A stretch of DNA of 64,000 nt from NCBI GenBank assembly GCA_039519185.1, contig CM076848.1, forward strand, positions 121,031,989 through 121,095,988. Direction: 5' to 3'. The position numbers were made by a program, and so were the translations under genes. The DNA comes from Astragalus membranaceus. Taxonomy: Eukaryota; Streptophyta; Magnoliopsida; Fabales; Fabaceae. Below the pieces are notes generated by a model. The model ran no database searches, was not told the origin of the DNA, and was given only the letters and a program-made list of their open reading frames with translations. Below, piece after piece: positions 19,236 through 30,250 of the stretch (position 1 is the stretch's first letter; each line of letters starts with the position of its first letter).

Positions 19236-22200
19236 TCAAGGGAACAAATACGGATACCGAGTCCGCATATCGTCCTCCAACTCCCAAGTAGCTTCCTCGG
19301 CGGAAAAACCATCCCAAACTACCTTGACGATGGGAATTGACTTTGTCCGTAGCGTTCTCTCGCCACTTTCCATGATGTAATTCGGATTAGGTTGGAAGGA
19401 CAAGTCCGGTCGAAAGTCAATTGTTTCAAAATCTAACGGTTGACTTGGATCGGGAATGTACTTCCGCAATTGAGACACATGGAATACATCATGCAGATTT
19501 GACAATGGTGGAGGCAAAGCAATACGGTATGCAAGAGGCCCTATTCGCTCGATAATCTGGAAAGGTCCAATATACCGAGGACTGAGTTTCTTCACCCGTA
19601 ATGCCCTACCTGTGCCAATTATTGGTGATAATCTCAAAAACACATGATCGCCCGACTCAAATTCCAACGGCCTTCTTCTTTTATCAGCATAGCTTTTTTG
19701 CCTACTCTGAGCAGCTTTCATTCTATCCCTGATCTGGCGGATCTTTTCAGTAGTGTCGTGAATCATTTCGGGCCCTAACAATCGGTTCTCACCTACTTCC
19801 CACCAACACAATGGAGTCCTGCATTTCCTACCATACAAGGCTTCAAAAGGTGCCATTCCGATACTGGAATGATAACTGTTGTTATATGAGAATTCCACCA
19901 ATGGAAGATGATCCTCCCATTTCTTTCCGTTATCAAGTACTGAAGCCCTAAGCATATCCTCTAATGTCTGGATAGTTCTCTCGGTCTGACCATCGGTCTG
20001 CGGGTGATAAGCGGTACTAAGAAGTACTTTAGTTCCCAATGCTTCATTCAGAGCTTTCCAAAATCGAGAAGTGAATTTCAGATCTCGATCCGACACTATA
20101 CTGGTAGGAACCCCATGTAACCTTACTATGTTCTTCAAATACACCTCAGCTAACTTGGATACTTTACTGCTGGAACGAACTGGAATAAAATGAGCTGATT
20201 TAGTTAACCGATCCACAACTACCCAAATGGAGTCGTTACCGGCTTGAGACCTTGGCAACGCCATTACAAAATCCATAGAAATATCTTCCCACTTCCATAC
20301 TGGCACGTCTAGTGGCCGTAGCAGACCAGCAGGCTTTTGGTGCTCTATCTTAACTCTTTGGCAAGTTAAGCATTTTGATACAAATTCAGCAATCTCTAAC
20401 TTCATTCCAGGCCACCAATACATCTGCTTTAAGTCTCTATACATCTTGGTGGATCCAGGATGTACAGAAAATAAACTTCGGTGCGCTTCCTCTAGCACTT
20501 GCTTTTTAATACCTTCATCATCGGGTACGCAAATCCTACCGTTGAAATAAATGACTCCATCACTGTCCTCGGTAAAATCTGGCAACACTTTCTGTGATTG
20601 TAGTTTCACATCAACTTCCTGTGCTAAGCGAATAGAATCCCTTATGGAACTAGAGATCCTCATGTGGCTCAACACCAACCGGTTCCTTTTTGGCTTTGAA
20701 ACCACATTTAAGTCCCGGAAAGACTCCAACAATTCCATTTCATGCATCATTAATCCTGCTATATGAATGGATTTCCTACTTAGTGCATCGGCTACAACAT
20801 TAGCTTTTCCCGGATGATACTTCAATTCGAAGTCATCATCCTTCAGAAATTCCACCCACCTTCTTTGTCTGTTATTCAGCTCCTTCTGATCAAACAAATA
20901 TTTCAAGCTTTTATGATCACTAAAGACTTCGAAACGGGACCCGTACAGGTAATGTCTCCAAATCTTCAGTGCGTACACAATAGCTGCCAACTCCAAATCA
21001 TGGGTTGGATAATTCTCTTCATGAGTCTTCAACTGTCTGGAAGCATAAGCTACAACTTGTTGGTTCTGCATGAGAACACATCCCAAACCCTTCCCAGAAG
21101 CATCGCTGTAAATTTGAAAATCCAAAGACGGATCTGGAAGAATTAGGATTGGAGCAGAAGTCAACCTAACCTTCAACTCTTGAAAACATTCCTCACAATC
21201 GGCATTCCATATAAACGGTTGGGCCTTGCGAGTCAACCGAGTAAGTGGAAGAACTAATTGTGAAAAACCTTGGATAAACCTCTTGTAGTAACTAGCTAGA
21301 CCCAAGAAACTTCTTATTTCGGTGGCAGATGTTGGTCGTTCCCAGTTCAACACCGCTTCTACTTTACTGGGATCCACCGCAACTCCCGATTGGGAAATCA
21401 CGTGTCCCAAAAACTTCACTTCCGGCATCCAGAAGTCACACTTCGACGGCTTGGCATACAATTTCTTTTCTCGGAGTACGTTCAGAACAATGCGGAGATG
21501 TTGAACATGGTCCTCAATGGTCTTAGAGTACACCAAAATATCATCAATAAAAACTACCACAAACTGATCAAGGTACGTGTGAAACACTCGGTTCATGTAA
21601 TCCATGAATACCGCTGGAGCATTAGTCAAACCGAAGGGCATCACTACGAACTCGTAATGTCCATACCTCGTACGGAAAGCTGTCTTTGGAATATCTAAGG
21701 CTCGTACCTTTATTTGATGATAGCCCGACCTCAGATCAATTTTTGAAAATACCACAGCACCTCTAAGTTGGTCGAGCAAATCGTCTATCCTTGGCAAGGG
21801 ATATTTATTCTTGATCGTCACTTTATTCAATTGCCGATAATCTATGCACAACCTCATGCTACCATCCTTCTTTTTGACTAGCAACACCGGAGCACCCCAT
21901 GGAGAAGCACTCGGTCGGATAAACCTTTTCGATATTAATTCCTCAAGTTGAGACTTCAGTTCCTTCAACTCTAAAGGAGACATTCTATAAGGAGCAATAG
22001 AGATTGATCCTGTACCAGGAATCAATTCTATTGAGAATTCTACCTCTCGGTCAGGAGGTAAGGATGAAACTTCTTCTGGAAAGACATCTAGAAATTCATT
22101 TACCACTTGGACAGATGACAAATCTAAACCCGTTTCAGTAGACGCAGACAACATAATAAGAATAGCTTCCGCACCTTGGAATAATGACTGGCTTGCTTCG

Positions 22201-23630
22201 GTGTAAGAGATCGTCGCTTCAGAATCTGCCTGTGTCAATCCTACGGATTCGGAGGCGAAGCTAATAGTTCGATCGGCACAGTTGATTGTTACATGATTTT
22301 CAGCCATCCAATTCATACCCAGAACAATGTCCATGCTTCTCATAGGCAAGCAAATAAATTTCACAACAAACTGTCTGTCGCCTATGACAAGTAGGCAATT
22401 TTCACATAATGATTGAGTCTGGACACGACCCTTGGCAGCAGTTAAAATAGTTATCGGTTCGGATAGCTCAGACAATGCTAATCCCAACCGATCCACACAT
22501 GCTTGCGAGATAAAACAGTGAGTTGCACCAGAATCATATAAAATATTGACTGAATTATTAAAAAGAGATCCCGTACCCCTTAGAAGATTATCCGTAGGTG
22601 TGATGGTTCGAGCATCGAGTGTGTTGATCCGCCCCTGACCAGGAGCATTTGGTGCCCTTTGGGAGTTCTTCTTTGTTGGGCACTGATTTGCATAGTGACC
22701 TTCCTCATTACAGACATAACATCTATCGGATCGTTGTGCACAACTGCCGTGGTGATACCTTCCGCACTTAAAACAATTCCTAAACTTCATTTGGTCGGCC
22801 GTTTGCACCTGCTTTCCTTTATAATTACCACTCTTGCCCGAGTCATGCTTGGGACCCATTTGAGAACAAGATGACCCAGTGCTCTTTCTATTCTGATGGA
22901 ATGCCTTTCTGCTTGCATACAACCTTGACAAATCACTTTCGGCGATATAGGCTTGTTGTACCATGGCTGCATAGTTGGTCCTCGGAAAAGAACTGAGACT
23001 CTGAGCAATATCCTCTCTCAACCCATATTTGTACCTGTCAGTTTTCCACTGGTCATTGGGGGCATATCCAGCTAGACCGAAGAATTGATACAACTCTTCA
23101 AATTTAGCCGTGTATTGGCCCACGGTCAAGCCTCCCTGTGTAAGAGCCAAAAACTCATTTTCCTTATCCAACCTCATAGCCGTGGGGAAGAATTGTTCCA
23201 AAAATGATGTTCGGAAATTTTCCCAAGTCGGGGGAGTTCCCATTGTCTCCATCATGGCCCTAGCATTTGTCCACCAGTTATTGGCCTCTCCCTTCAACAT
23301 ATGGGATGCCAACCTCAACTTATCTTCATCGGTCACTTGCATTGTTACAAAGATCTTTTCAATGTCATCCAGCCAATGTTGAGCTCTCATGACATCCGGC
23401 CCACCTCTAAACTCGGAGGGTTTCATTTTCAGGAACTCTGTGAAAATTCTCCTTGGGTTCACTTGTGGCTCTGGAGCTTGATGCTGCTGAGCATTTTGCT
23501 GTTGGAGTTGTTGCTGCTGATGCATAAGCATCATGTCTTGCATCATTTTCTGCTGGTTCTCAATGACATTCTGCATCCACTGAAAATTTGGATCAACAGG
23601 AGGAGGAACGCCTCTACCTCTTCTGGCCAT
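19236..23630 (-). CDS. Gag-Pol polyprotein of T3, intact frame (1464 aa)
   Basis: The frame is open from 23687, but the start at 23630 (MARRGRGVPP) is preferred because it matches T1 Gag and is preceded by leader sequence. Domains in order: Gln-rich N-terminus; capsid (WWTNARAMM); a non-standard knuckle (CFKCGRYHHGSC) and a CCHC knuckle (CYVCNEEGHYANQC); protease DSGATHCF; RT with FIDD; RNase H (YSDASGKGLG, HKSLKYLFDQ); integrase zinc domain (HPGSTKMYRDLKQMYWWPGM); DDE core in MDFVMALP, SDRDLKF and GQTERT; and a chromodomain (VKVVWDGFSAEEATWELEDDM). Oddities relative to paralogues here: SDRDLKF instead of SDRDPKF, and KDDDFELKYHPGK where T1 has KDYDF. Otherwise it appears functional. Confidence 0.92.
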   Translation of the reverse strand: MARRGRGVPPPVDPNFQWMQNVIENQQKMMQDMMLMHQQQQLQQQNAQQHQAPEPQVNPRRIFTEFLKMKPSEFRGGPDVMRAQHWLDDIEKIFVTMQVTDEDKLRLASHMLKGEANNWWTNARAMMETMGTPPTWENFRTSFLEQFFPTAMRLDKENEFLALTQGGLTVGQYTAKFEELYQFFGLAGYAPNDQWKTDRYKYGLREDIAQSLSSFPRTNYAAMVQQAYIAESDLSRLYASRKAFHQNRKSTGSSCSQMGPKHDSGKSGNYKGKQVQTADQMKFRNCFKCGRYHHGSCAQRSDRCYVCNEEGHYANQCPTKKNSQRAPNAPGQGRINTLDARTITPTDNLLRGTGSLFNNSVNILYDSGATHCFISQACVDRLGLALSELSEPITILTAAKGRVQTQSLCENCLLVIGDRQFVVKFICLPMRSMDIVLGMNWMAENHVTINCADRTISFASESVGLTQADSEATISYTEASQSLFQGAEAILIMLSASTETGLDLSSVQVVNEFLDVFPEEVSSLPPDREVEFSIELIPGTGSISIAPYRMSPLELKELKSQLEELISKRFIRPSASPWGAPVLLVKKKDGSMRLCIDYRQLNKVTIKNKYPLPRIDDLLDQLRGAVVFSKIDLRSGYHQIKVRALDIPKTAFRTRYGHYEFVVMPFGLTNAPAVFMDYMNRVFHTYLDQFVVVFIDDILVYSKTIEDHVQHLRIVLNVLREKKLYAKPSKCDFWMPEVKFLGHVISQSGVAVDPSKVEAVLNWERPTSATEIRSFLGLASYYKRFIQGFSQLVLPLTRLTRKAQPFIWNADCEECFQELKVRLTSAPILILPDPSLDFQIYSDASGKGLGCVLMQNQQVVAYASRQLKTHEENYPTHDLELAAIVYALKIWRHYLYGSRFEVFSDHKSLKYLFDQKELNNRQRRWVEFLKDDDFELKYHPGKANVVADALSRKSIHIAGLMMHEMELLESFRDLNVVSKPKRNRLVLSHMRISSSIRDSIRLAQEVDVKLQSQKVLPDFTEDSDGVIYFNGRICVPDDEGIKKQVLEEAHRSLFSVHPGSTKMYRDLKQMYWWPGMKLEIAEFVSKCLTCQRVKIEHQKPAGLLRPLDVPVWKWEDISMDFVMALPRSQAGNDSIWVVVDRLTKSAHFIPVRSSSKVSKLAEVYLKNIVRLHGVPTSIVSDRDLKFTSRFWKALNEALGTKVLLSTAYHPQTDGQTERTIQTLEDMLRASVLDNGKKWEDHLPLVEFSYNNSYHSSIGMAPFEALYGRKCRTPLCWWEVGENRLLGPEMIHDTTEKIRQIRDRMKAAQSRQKSYADKRRRPLEFESGDHVFLRLSPIIGTGRALRVKKLSPRYIGPFQIIERIGPLAYRIALPPPLSNLHDVFHVSQLRKYIPDPSQPLDFETIDFRPDLSFQPNPNYIMESGERTLRTKSIPIVKVVWDGFSAEEATWELEDDMRTRYPYLFP

Positions 23631-23753
23631 GATTCTGCGAAATATGCACAAAGTATTAAGTTGATCAAGCTCAATGTCTAATAGCATACTAAGAAAATCA
23701 CGACTGAAAAAAAAAGCAAAGACCCTATAAGCTAAGTCCGACTAGGTCGAACC

Positions 23754-23765
23754 GCTCTGATACCA
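23754..23765 (-). promoter_or_regulatory. Primer-binding site of T3 (initiator-Met tRNA)
   Basis: Minus sense TGGTATCAGAGC, separated by 2 nt from the 5' LTR edge at 23768. Confidence 0.88.
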
Positions 23766-23767
23766 AC

Positions 23768-25885
23768 TGTAACACCCCGGTATTTTTATTTGTTAAAAAT
23801 ACCCAAGTGCACATTAGAAACACATCAGAGATATAAAATTCCTGCATAAATACTGAACACTGCAAAAATAGTTTTCACTGGACAACAGCCAATCAGTCTT
23901 AATACACATAAGACCATAAAATTCAGCGAACTATCCTGCTCAGTATCATACAAGAAAGCGGAATGAAGGATAACGTAACACTGATGTCATAGTATTGTGA
24001 TACATGGACAACAGAAGGAAAATAAACTAAACATAAAGCTAAGTCATAATCCATTTCCCGTGGGCCACCTACTCGTGCCTCTGAGATTTCTTCTGTCCCT
24101 GCTTATCTGTAAAACAACAACATTTAAACAGTGAGATACAATCTCAGTGAGTTCTACCGAGACCCCTACTAACTCTCTCGGTTCAGTTATTAGTTCTCTT
24201 ATAGCTTAACACGACACCGACTGCAAAACATTGCTACTCCCAGAATGTCGTAAAATAAACAAAGTACGGCACCGACTGCAGAACATTGCTAATCCCGGTG
24301 TATCATACAACAAACAAAGTACGGCACCGACTGCAGAACATTGCTAATCCCGGTGTATCGTACAATAATCTTTAACATAACACCGACTGCGGAACATCGC
24401 TAATCCCGGTGAACCCCCCTACCAATAGTACATTCTCCCATTGGCATGGAGCCTAGGGAAGGGGATCATGACTGCCCCGCCTAGTATGTTACACATGGGT
24501 CGTCACCCAACTCGATATACTATATACGTATATCTACAATACTATGAACCCACGGTCCATCAAATCAGATAATCAATGAAACTCTTTAATCCACATTTTA
24601 TAAAATTCAAGTTCACACTCGCACTCTAGTTGACCACTTTTCGACACAATTTTCAAGATCAAAAACAGTTCATTTTGCCTTAAAAATAGAATATTCAGTT
24701 AGGCCTCGGAATAAGCTTTCCAACGCATCTTAGAACACCTCAATCGGGTTCCCGGATCAAAAGATATCGCGAAACGAAAAACAGTGTTTGGTTGCTGAAA
24801 TTCTGTCAAATGGCGCTGGAGTCGCGCCTGGCACGCAAGTGACGCGCGAACTGGCAGAAAGTTCTGTCAAATTGCGCTGGAGTCGCACCTGGGGCGCAGG
24901 TGGAGCGCGAAATGGCAGCAAGGGGTCTGTTAAGGCAGATTTTGGCGGTTTCGCGCGAAAACCGCGATTCCGCTCAATTCCGATTTTAGTTCCGATCGAA
25001 AACAGATTTGACAACCAGTAAAATGAGTCCAATACAAACCACACAATCAATCAATCCAATCAAAAACTCAATCAAAACGAATTGTATTAGAACGCGACAT
25101 ATTTTCAAATAACGGTTTTCGTTCCAAAATCTCTTGACATCAATTGACGTAAAAATACTCGAAGCATAAAAACATCCTAAGCGTGAGTAAAACTCACCCT
25201 TGAAGCGAGAGCCGATATCGAACCGAATTTGTCGAGACTTGAAAAACTCTCGAACGGAACCCTATTTCACCAAATCGCTCCAAACTTCGATTCGAACATC
25301 ACAACGCGATCAATCCGCTCCTAGCCTCGATCCTAAACATAACCCAATCATCAACACAACCTATCAATCCATGATTTCAACAAATTTTCCCCACAAACTC
25401 TCAATTTTCGAAATCACAAGGAAGGGGGAAAAATGGAGGAGAGGCTTACCAAGGATATGGGTTTTGATGAGAAGGATGAGATGAAGATGGTGATGGAATT
25501 TGGGACCTTGGGGATGAGTGATGCTCCCACAATCTCTTCTTCTTTCTCTTCTCTCCTTTCTCTTCTTTCTCTTCTTTCCCTTCTCTTCTCTGTTTCTTCT
25601 CTTCTGCGCTTTCTTTCCTCTTTTTTCTTTCTTTTATTCTTTCATTTAACACACACACACATACTTATTTAATTAATAAATAAGTGGTAGCGTGGTCCAG
25701 TTACCGTATTGATCTTAATCCCTTATTTCGATTCCGAAACTTCCTTGACCCATATTATTCGGTCAACGATCCTGTGACAGCCAATAATTAATTTTAGCAC
25801 TCAATAATTTTACCAATTAAGCACCAAATTAATTCAATTGGGTTAACATCCAAATAATTCGATTAATTATTTTGAGGATGTTACA
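23768..25885 (-). repeat. 5' LTR of T3 (2118 bp)
   Basis: Same length and landmarks as the 3' LTR. In the minus sense: a TATA-like AT-rich element near 25670-25685 (CACTTATTTATTAATTAAATA); a GA-rich leader at 25537-25645; a CAAGG|GTGAGT donor (intron base 25197) within the palindrome GTGAGTTTTACTCAC; the GC-rich block (24810-24915); the TCATGA-centred palindrome (24451-24488); four TAATCCCGG hairpin units (24213-24413); and a TTGTTGTTTTACAG acceptor ending at 24107. Promoter and transcript start are inferred from position only. Confidence 0.9.
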
Positions 25886-25890
25886 GAGTG
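25886..25890. repeat. Target-site duplication of T3, right copy
   Basis: GAGTG, identical to 17063-17067. It is followed directly by the resumed CACTA1 transposase frame (GAATATTTTGTG). Confidence 0.9.
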
Positions 25891-27458
25891 GAATATTTTG
25901 TGAACTTTGCTGTTCAACGTTTAGGAACTTCTACTAAGTTCAAGTGTCCTTGTTTAAGATGTTGTTACGCCAATCGAGTTACTGCAGTTGAGTTGGGAAG
26001 ACATTTAAAGGCCAATGGAATCAATCAAAGTTATATTTGTTGGACAATGCACGGTGAGAAAAGAGGTGAACCTTCAAATCTGGATAATAGTACTCAGAGA
26101 TGTGATCCGGTTGATTATCCTGAAACATTTGATGGCGACCAATTTGAAGAGATGGCAAAGGCGGTTGAAGACGATCTTAATGATTCTCCTCAAATGTTTG
26201 AGAAGTTGATAACCGATGCGGAGACACCGTTGTATGGGGGCTGTACTGAATTCACAAAGTTATCGGCTGTGATAAAGCTGTATAACTTGAAAACTTGCCA
26301 CGGATGGACGGATAAGAGCTTTACGGAATTACTCGCACTATTGAAAGATATGTTGCCGGAAGACAATGTTCTCCCTTCTCGGACGTATGATGCAAAACAA
26401 ATGTTAGGCACCATTGGTTTGAACTATGAGAAGATACATGCTTGTCCGAATGATTGCATTTTATTTCGGAATGAACATGCATTGTTAAAGTCGTGCCCTA
26501 AATGTAATGCACCGCGGTATAAGAAGAAAGAATCTGCTCCAGAAAAGGTATTTTGGTATTTTCCCATAATTCCTCGATTTAGGCGTATGTACCATAGTTC
26601 GGAAGATGCAAAACTGTTGACTTGGCATGATGATGAAAGGATTAAAGATGGCATGCTACGACACCCGGCGGATTCTCCGCAGTGGAAAAGGATTGATATT
26701 GATGATCCTGATTTTGGGCATGACCAAAGAAACCTACGCCTTGCATTGTCTGCCGATGGATTTAACCCGCACGGTATCCAGAGTAGCTCCCACAGTACAT
26801 GGCCTGTGATTTTGGCGATCTATAACTTACCTCCATGGCTTTGCATGAAACGCAAGTATATGATGTTGTCTTTGTTAATTTCTGGCCCCAAACAACCAGG
26901 AAATGATATTGACATATACTTGGCGCCTTTAATAGAAGACTTGAAGTAAATGTGGGAGATTGGGGTAGAGGTGTATGATGTGTTTAGAAAAGAAAGTTTC
27001 ATTTTGAAGGCTATGATTTTTGGCACCATTAATGACTTTCCAGCATACGGCAATCTATCTGGGTACAGTAACAAAGGTCAGTGTGCATGTCCTATATGTG
27101 AAGATAATACAGATTGGATGTGGTTGGAATATGGTAAGAAGAATATATATCTTGGGCATCGGAGATTTTTGCCTCCAACTCATCAATATCGGTGTGGAGA
27201 AAGGAAGTCAATGGGAATTCAGAAACTCGTAAAGCTCCCCCGCCTTTGACCGGTGAACAACTATTTGAAAAGGTGAAAGATTTGAACATTAAGTTTCGGA
27301 AGCCTTTTGCAGGAGAGCTTGCCAAACGAGGGTGGAAGAAAAAGTCGATTTTCTTTGAGTTGCCCTACTGGAAGTCATTACACGTAAGACATTTCATTAA
27401 TGTGATGCATGTTGAAAAAAATGAATTCGAAAGTGTCATTGGTAGCTTACTCAATATG

Positions 27459-27463
27459 CCAGG
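27459..27463. repeat. Target-site duplication of T4, left copy
   Basis: CCAGG before the LTR start at 27464, matching 37308-37312. It lies in transposase codons ...LLNMPG|KTKD.... Confidence 0.9.
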
Positions 27464-30130
27464 TGTAACGCCCCAAAATAATTTAATTATTTATTTAATT
27501 AAGTTATTTAAGGCTTACAATATTTATTTTAATTTAATTAACTAATTCAGAATTTAATTTAATTTATTTTATTTTATTTGTTTAGGAGGTGTTGTCACGA
27601 ATTAAGTGGTGCGAATAAGGGCCTGTGATCCACAATTAGGCCCGTGGCCCATTGGCTAGTCATGGAATTCGACTCACTAGGGGTCTTGTGAGTTAGTTTG
27701 CATTTTACTCAATTGTGCAAAGAAAGAAAAAAAAACGTAAAAAGAGAGAGTGAGAAGAGGAGAGGTCGCGAAAGAGAGGAGGAGAAGAAGAAAAAGGGCG
27801 AATCACTCAAGGAGGAAGAGAAGGCTTGTTGGTGTCTTGCAATTCCTTGGAGCCTTGCCTAGTAATTTCGAGTTCTAAGAGGTTAGGGGGTCCTCTTTTT
27901 ATCTTTAATAGCTTATGTGATGAGTAATGCCTAGGGTTAGGTTCTAGGATGATTTCTATGGATGAATTGTTGTGTTGTTGATTTAATCGTAGTGTTGTGA
28001 TATATGATTAGGAATTTCCTATGTTAAAATCGCATAATTGGTGCTTTGATTGTTGCTAAGGTGAATTGCATGTCACGTGTTTGAGTATATGACTTGTTGG
28101 TGTTTGTTTGGTGAGAATTGAGGATCATGGTGATAATTAAATTATATATATATATGATTGGGTGTTTGGTGAATTTAATTTGGTGTTTGAATTAGAAAAA
28201 TTTTGATTTTGGGAGTTCCTAGGCGCCTTGGGCGCCATATGCCTTGTTGCTGTTTCTGTGTCTTAGTCATGGGCGCCAGGCGCCCAGCCATTATGCCCTG
28301 CGCCAGTTTTCCAGCCACTGTGCCACTGTGTTGTCAGTTTGGCGCTAGGCGCCTTGTGTCATGGGCGCCAAGGGCCCCAATGTTCTGGTGATTGTTTTGC
28401 CAATTTTGGCTTTTGGTTTTCATGTCCAAGTAAAATAGCTCGTGCAAAATGATTTTGGTCACCAAAAGAGTTGTGTTCCGTGTTTTCACTAGGCGCCTAG
28501 TGCATGGGCGCCGTGTGCTCTGCGCCAGTTTTGGGTGTTCCTGCGCCAGTTCTGTGTCTGGGCGCTAGGCGCCCTGCGCCAGTTGTTCCCTGTGCCTGTC
28601 TCACTGTGTTGCCAGTTTTGGCGCTAGGCGCCTTGGCCATGGGCGCCAAGGGCGCCACTGTTGTGTTGATTATTTTCTCAAAATTCTTTTTGGGTTCTCA
28701 TACATTGAATAAATGGCTCGTGTAAAATAATTTTTGGAGTCATAGGAGTTGTGGTCTGTCCTGGCCTTAGGCGCCTAGTCCATGGGCGCCAATGATGCGT
28801 GTCACATTTTGCCAAAATTTTTGTTGGGTTCCCATATTCTGAGTATTTGGCTCGTACAAAATTAATTTCGAAGTCAAATGAATTTTTTTGCGTGTTGGTC
28901 TTAGGCGCCTAGTGCCTGGGCGCCGTGTTCCCCTGCGCCAGTGCGCCAGGCCAGTGTTGCTGTTCCTGGGCGCCCAGCGCCTATGCGCCAATCCTGTGTT
29001 GCTCCTGGGCGCCAGTTTCAGAATGTCTAAGTATTTTTCCGATTTTGTTTCAATCATAACTTTTGACTCGGTTATCCAAATTTGACGGTTCAAAATGCGT
29101 TTCGAAGCTAATTTCAGTGTCCATCCAAATGTTCTGGTTTTATGCAAAAATGGATAATTTTACTGGTGTTTTCTGGGCTGAGGTGTTCAAGTGTCTAAAT
29201 GGCAATTTTTATTCACTTTCCCTATGTCGTGTCAAATCCTAATTTGGCCTAATTGAAATTGATGTTGGTGTGAGTGGTGGGTTGAGTTGGTGAGTGTATC
29301 ATGGTGTGATTGGTGAGCAGAGGCTTCGGCCTAATTTTAATTGGTGAGCTGATTAATACAATGGTGAGAATATTAATAAAATGGTGAGTTGAATTAAATG
29401 GTGAATTGATGAATTGTGTGGTGTGTTGTGGTGCATTTCCATAGCATCTCATGAAACATGTGCATTATTGGTGAGCAGAGGCTTCGGCCTAATTTTATTT
29501 GGTGAGCAGAGGCTACGGCCTATTTGTATTTGGTGACGGATCCGACATGCATGTGCCCGTGGAGTTTGGGTTGCATTTCATGCATAACCATATATTGTGT
29601 AGTGCTGTTTGGGAATGTAATTTTAATGTGGTTGTTGCCATTGTTGTGAATCAGTGTGCCTAGTTACCTTTTTCCTATGTAGTGCTTATTTCCATATGTT
29701 ATTAATTATGAAAAGAGACTCACCCTACTGCTTTTATGTTGCTTCTTATGTCGGCAACGTGCAGGTAATAATGAGTGAAGGTTACCCTTATACCTTCGTT
29801 TGGTAGGAAGTGTCATGCTCTGATACGTAGCACCGGGGGGCGTCTTATGCTTAAGTGTTATTGTCTTTATACTGTTAGACTATTTTTGGTGATGTATTGA
29901 TTTTGTTTTCGAACTTATTATTATTCCGCTGCGGTAGTGACTGTGTTTGGTTGATGTGAACTAAACGGTATTTCTTGGTGCTATGTATCTTGTGGTTTTA
30001 ATTGAACTATGAAAATTGAAGTTGTTGATTTAATGGAGTAAGTGTAGCACTCGCTTAGATTGTTTTCAAAAAAAAAAAAAGAAACTCTGATTTATTTAAA
30101 TAGTAAGGTTATTAGAAAAGGGGTGTTACA
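27464..30130 (+). repeat. 5' LTR of T4 (2667 bp)
   Basis: TGTAACGCCCC to GGGGTGTTACA. Order: AT-rich start, GA-rich tract (27719-27832), donor-like AAGAG|GTTAGG (intron base 27882), GGCGCC-palindrome block (28218-29010), AGGC-TTCG-GCCT hairpin units (about 29319-29332, 29477-29491) with a TACG variant near 29509-29521, ACTCACCC, and an acceptor-like AACGTGCAG ending at 29764. The small ORFs inside this LTR recur in the 3' LTR and show no domain. Confidence 0.9.
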
Positions 30131-30134
30131 TTAG

Positions 30135-30146
30135 TGGTATCAGAGC
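30135..30146 (+). promoter_or_regulatory. Primer-binding site of T4 (initiator-Met tRNA)
   Basis: TGGTATCAGAGC, 4 nt after the LTR end at 30130. Confidence 0.88.
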
Positions 30147-30250
30147 AGTTCGGTCTGTCCGGCCAAGTCATCCTGTCATAGTGTCTTATGACAAATAGAA
30201 TTGTTAGATTAGTTCTAAAATTTCTGTTTGTGCTGCAGTGATAGTTTGAA

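Larger units (their letters stand above)
17068..25885 (-). mobile_element. Ty3/gypsy chromovirus T3 (family B), complete
   Basis: Complete minus-strand element of 8818 bp: 5' LTR 23768-25885, primer site, one intact Gag-Pol frame, polypurine tract, 3' LTR 17068-19185, and a perfect GAGTG target duplication. Both LTRs are 2118 bp and differ by about 20 substitutions (counted by eye, about 99% identical), so the insertion is recent. It interrupts the CACTA1 transposase after codon 19. All parts needed for autonomous movement are present. Confidence 0.93.
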
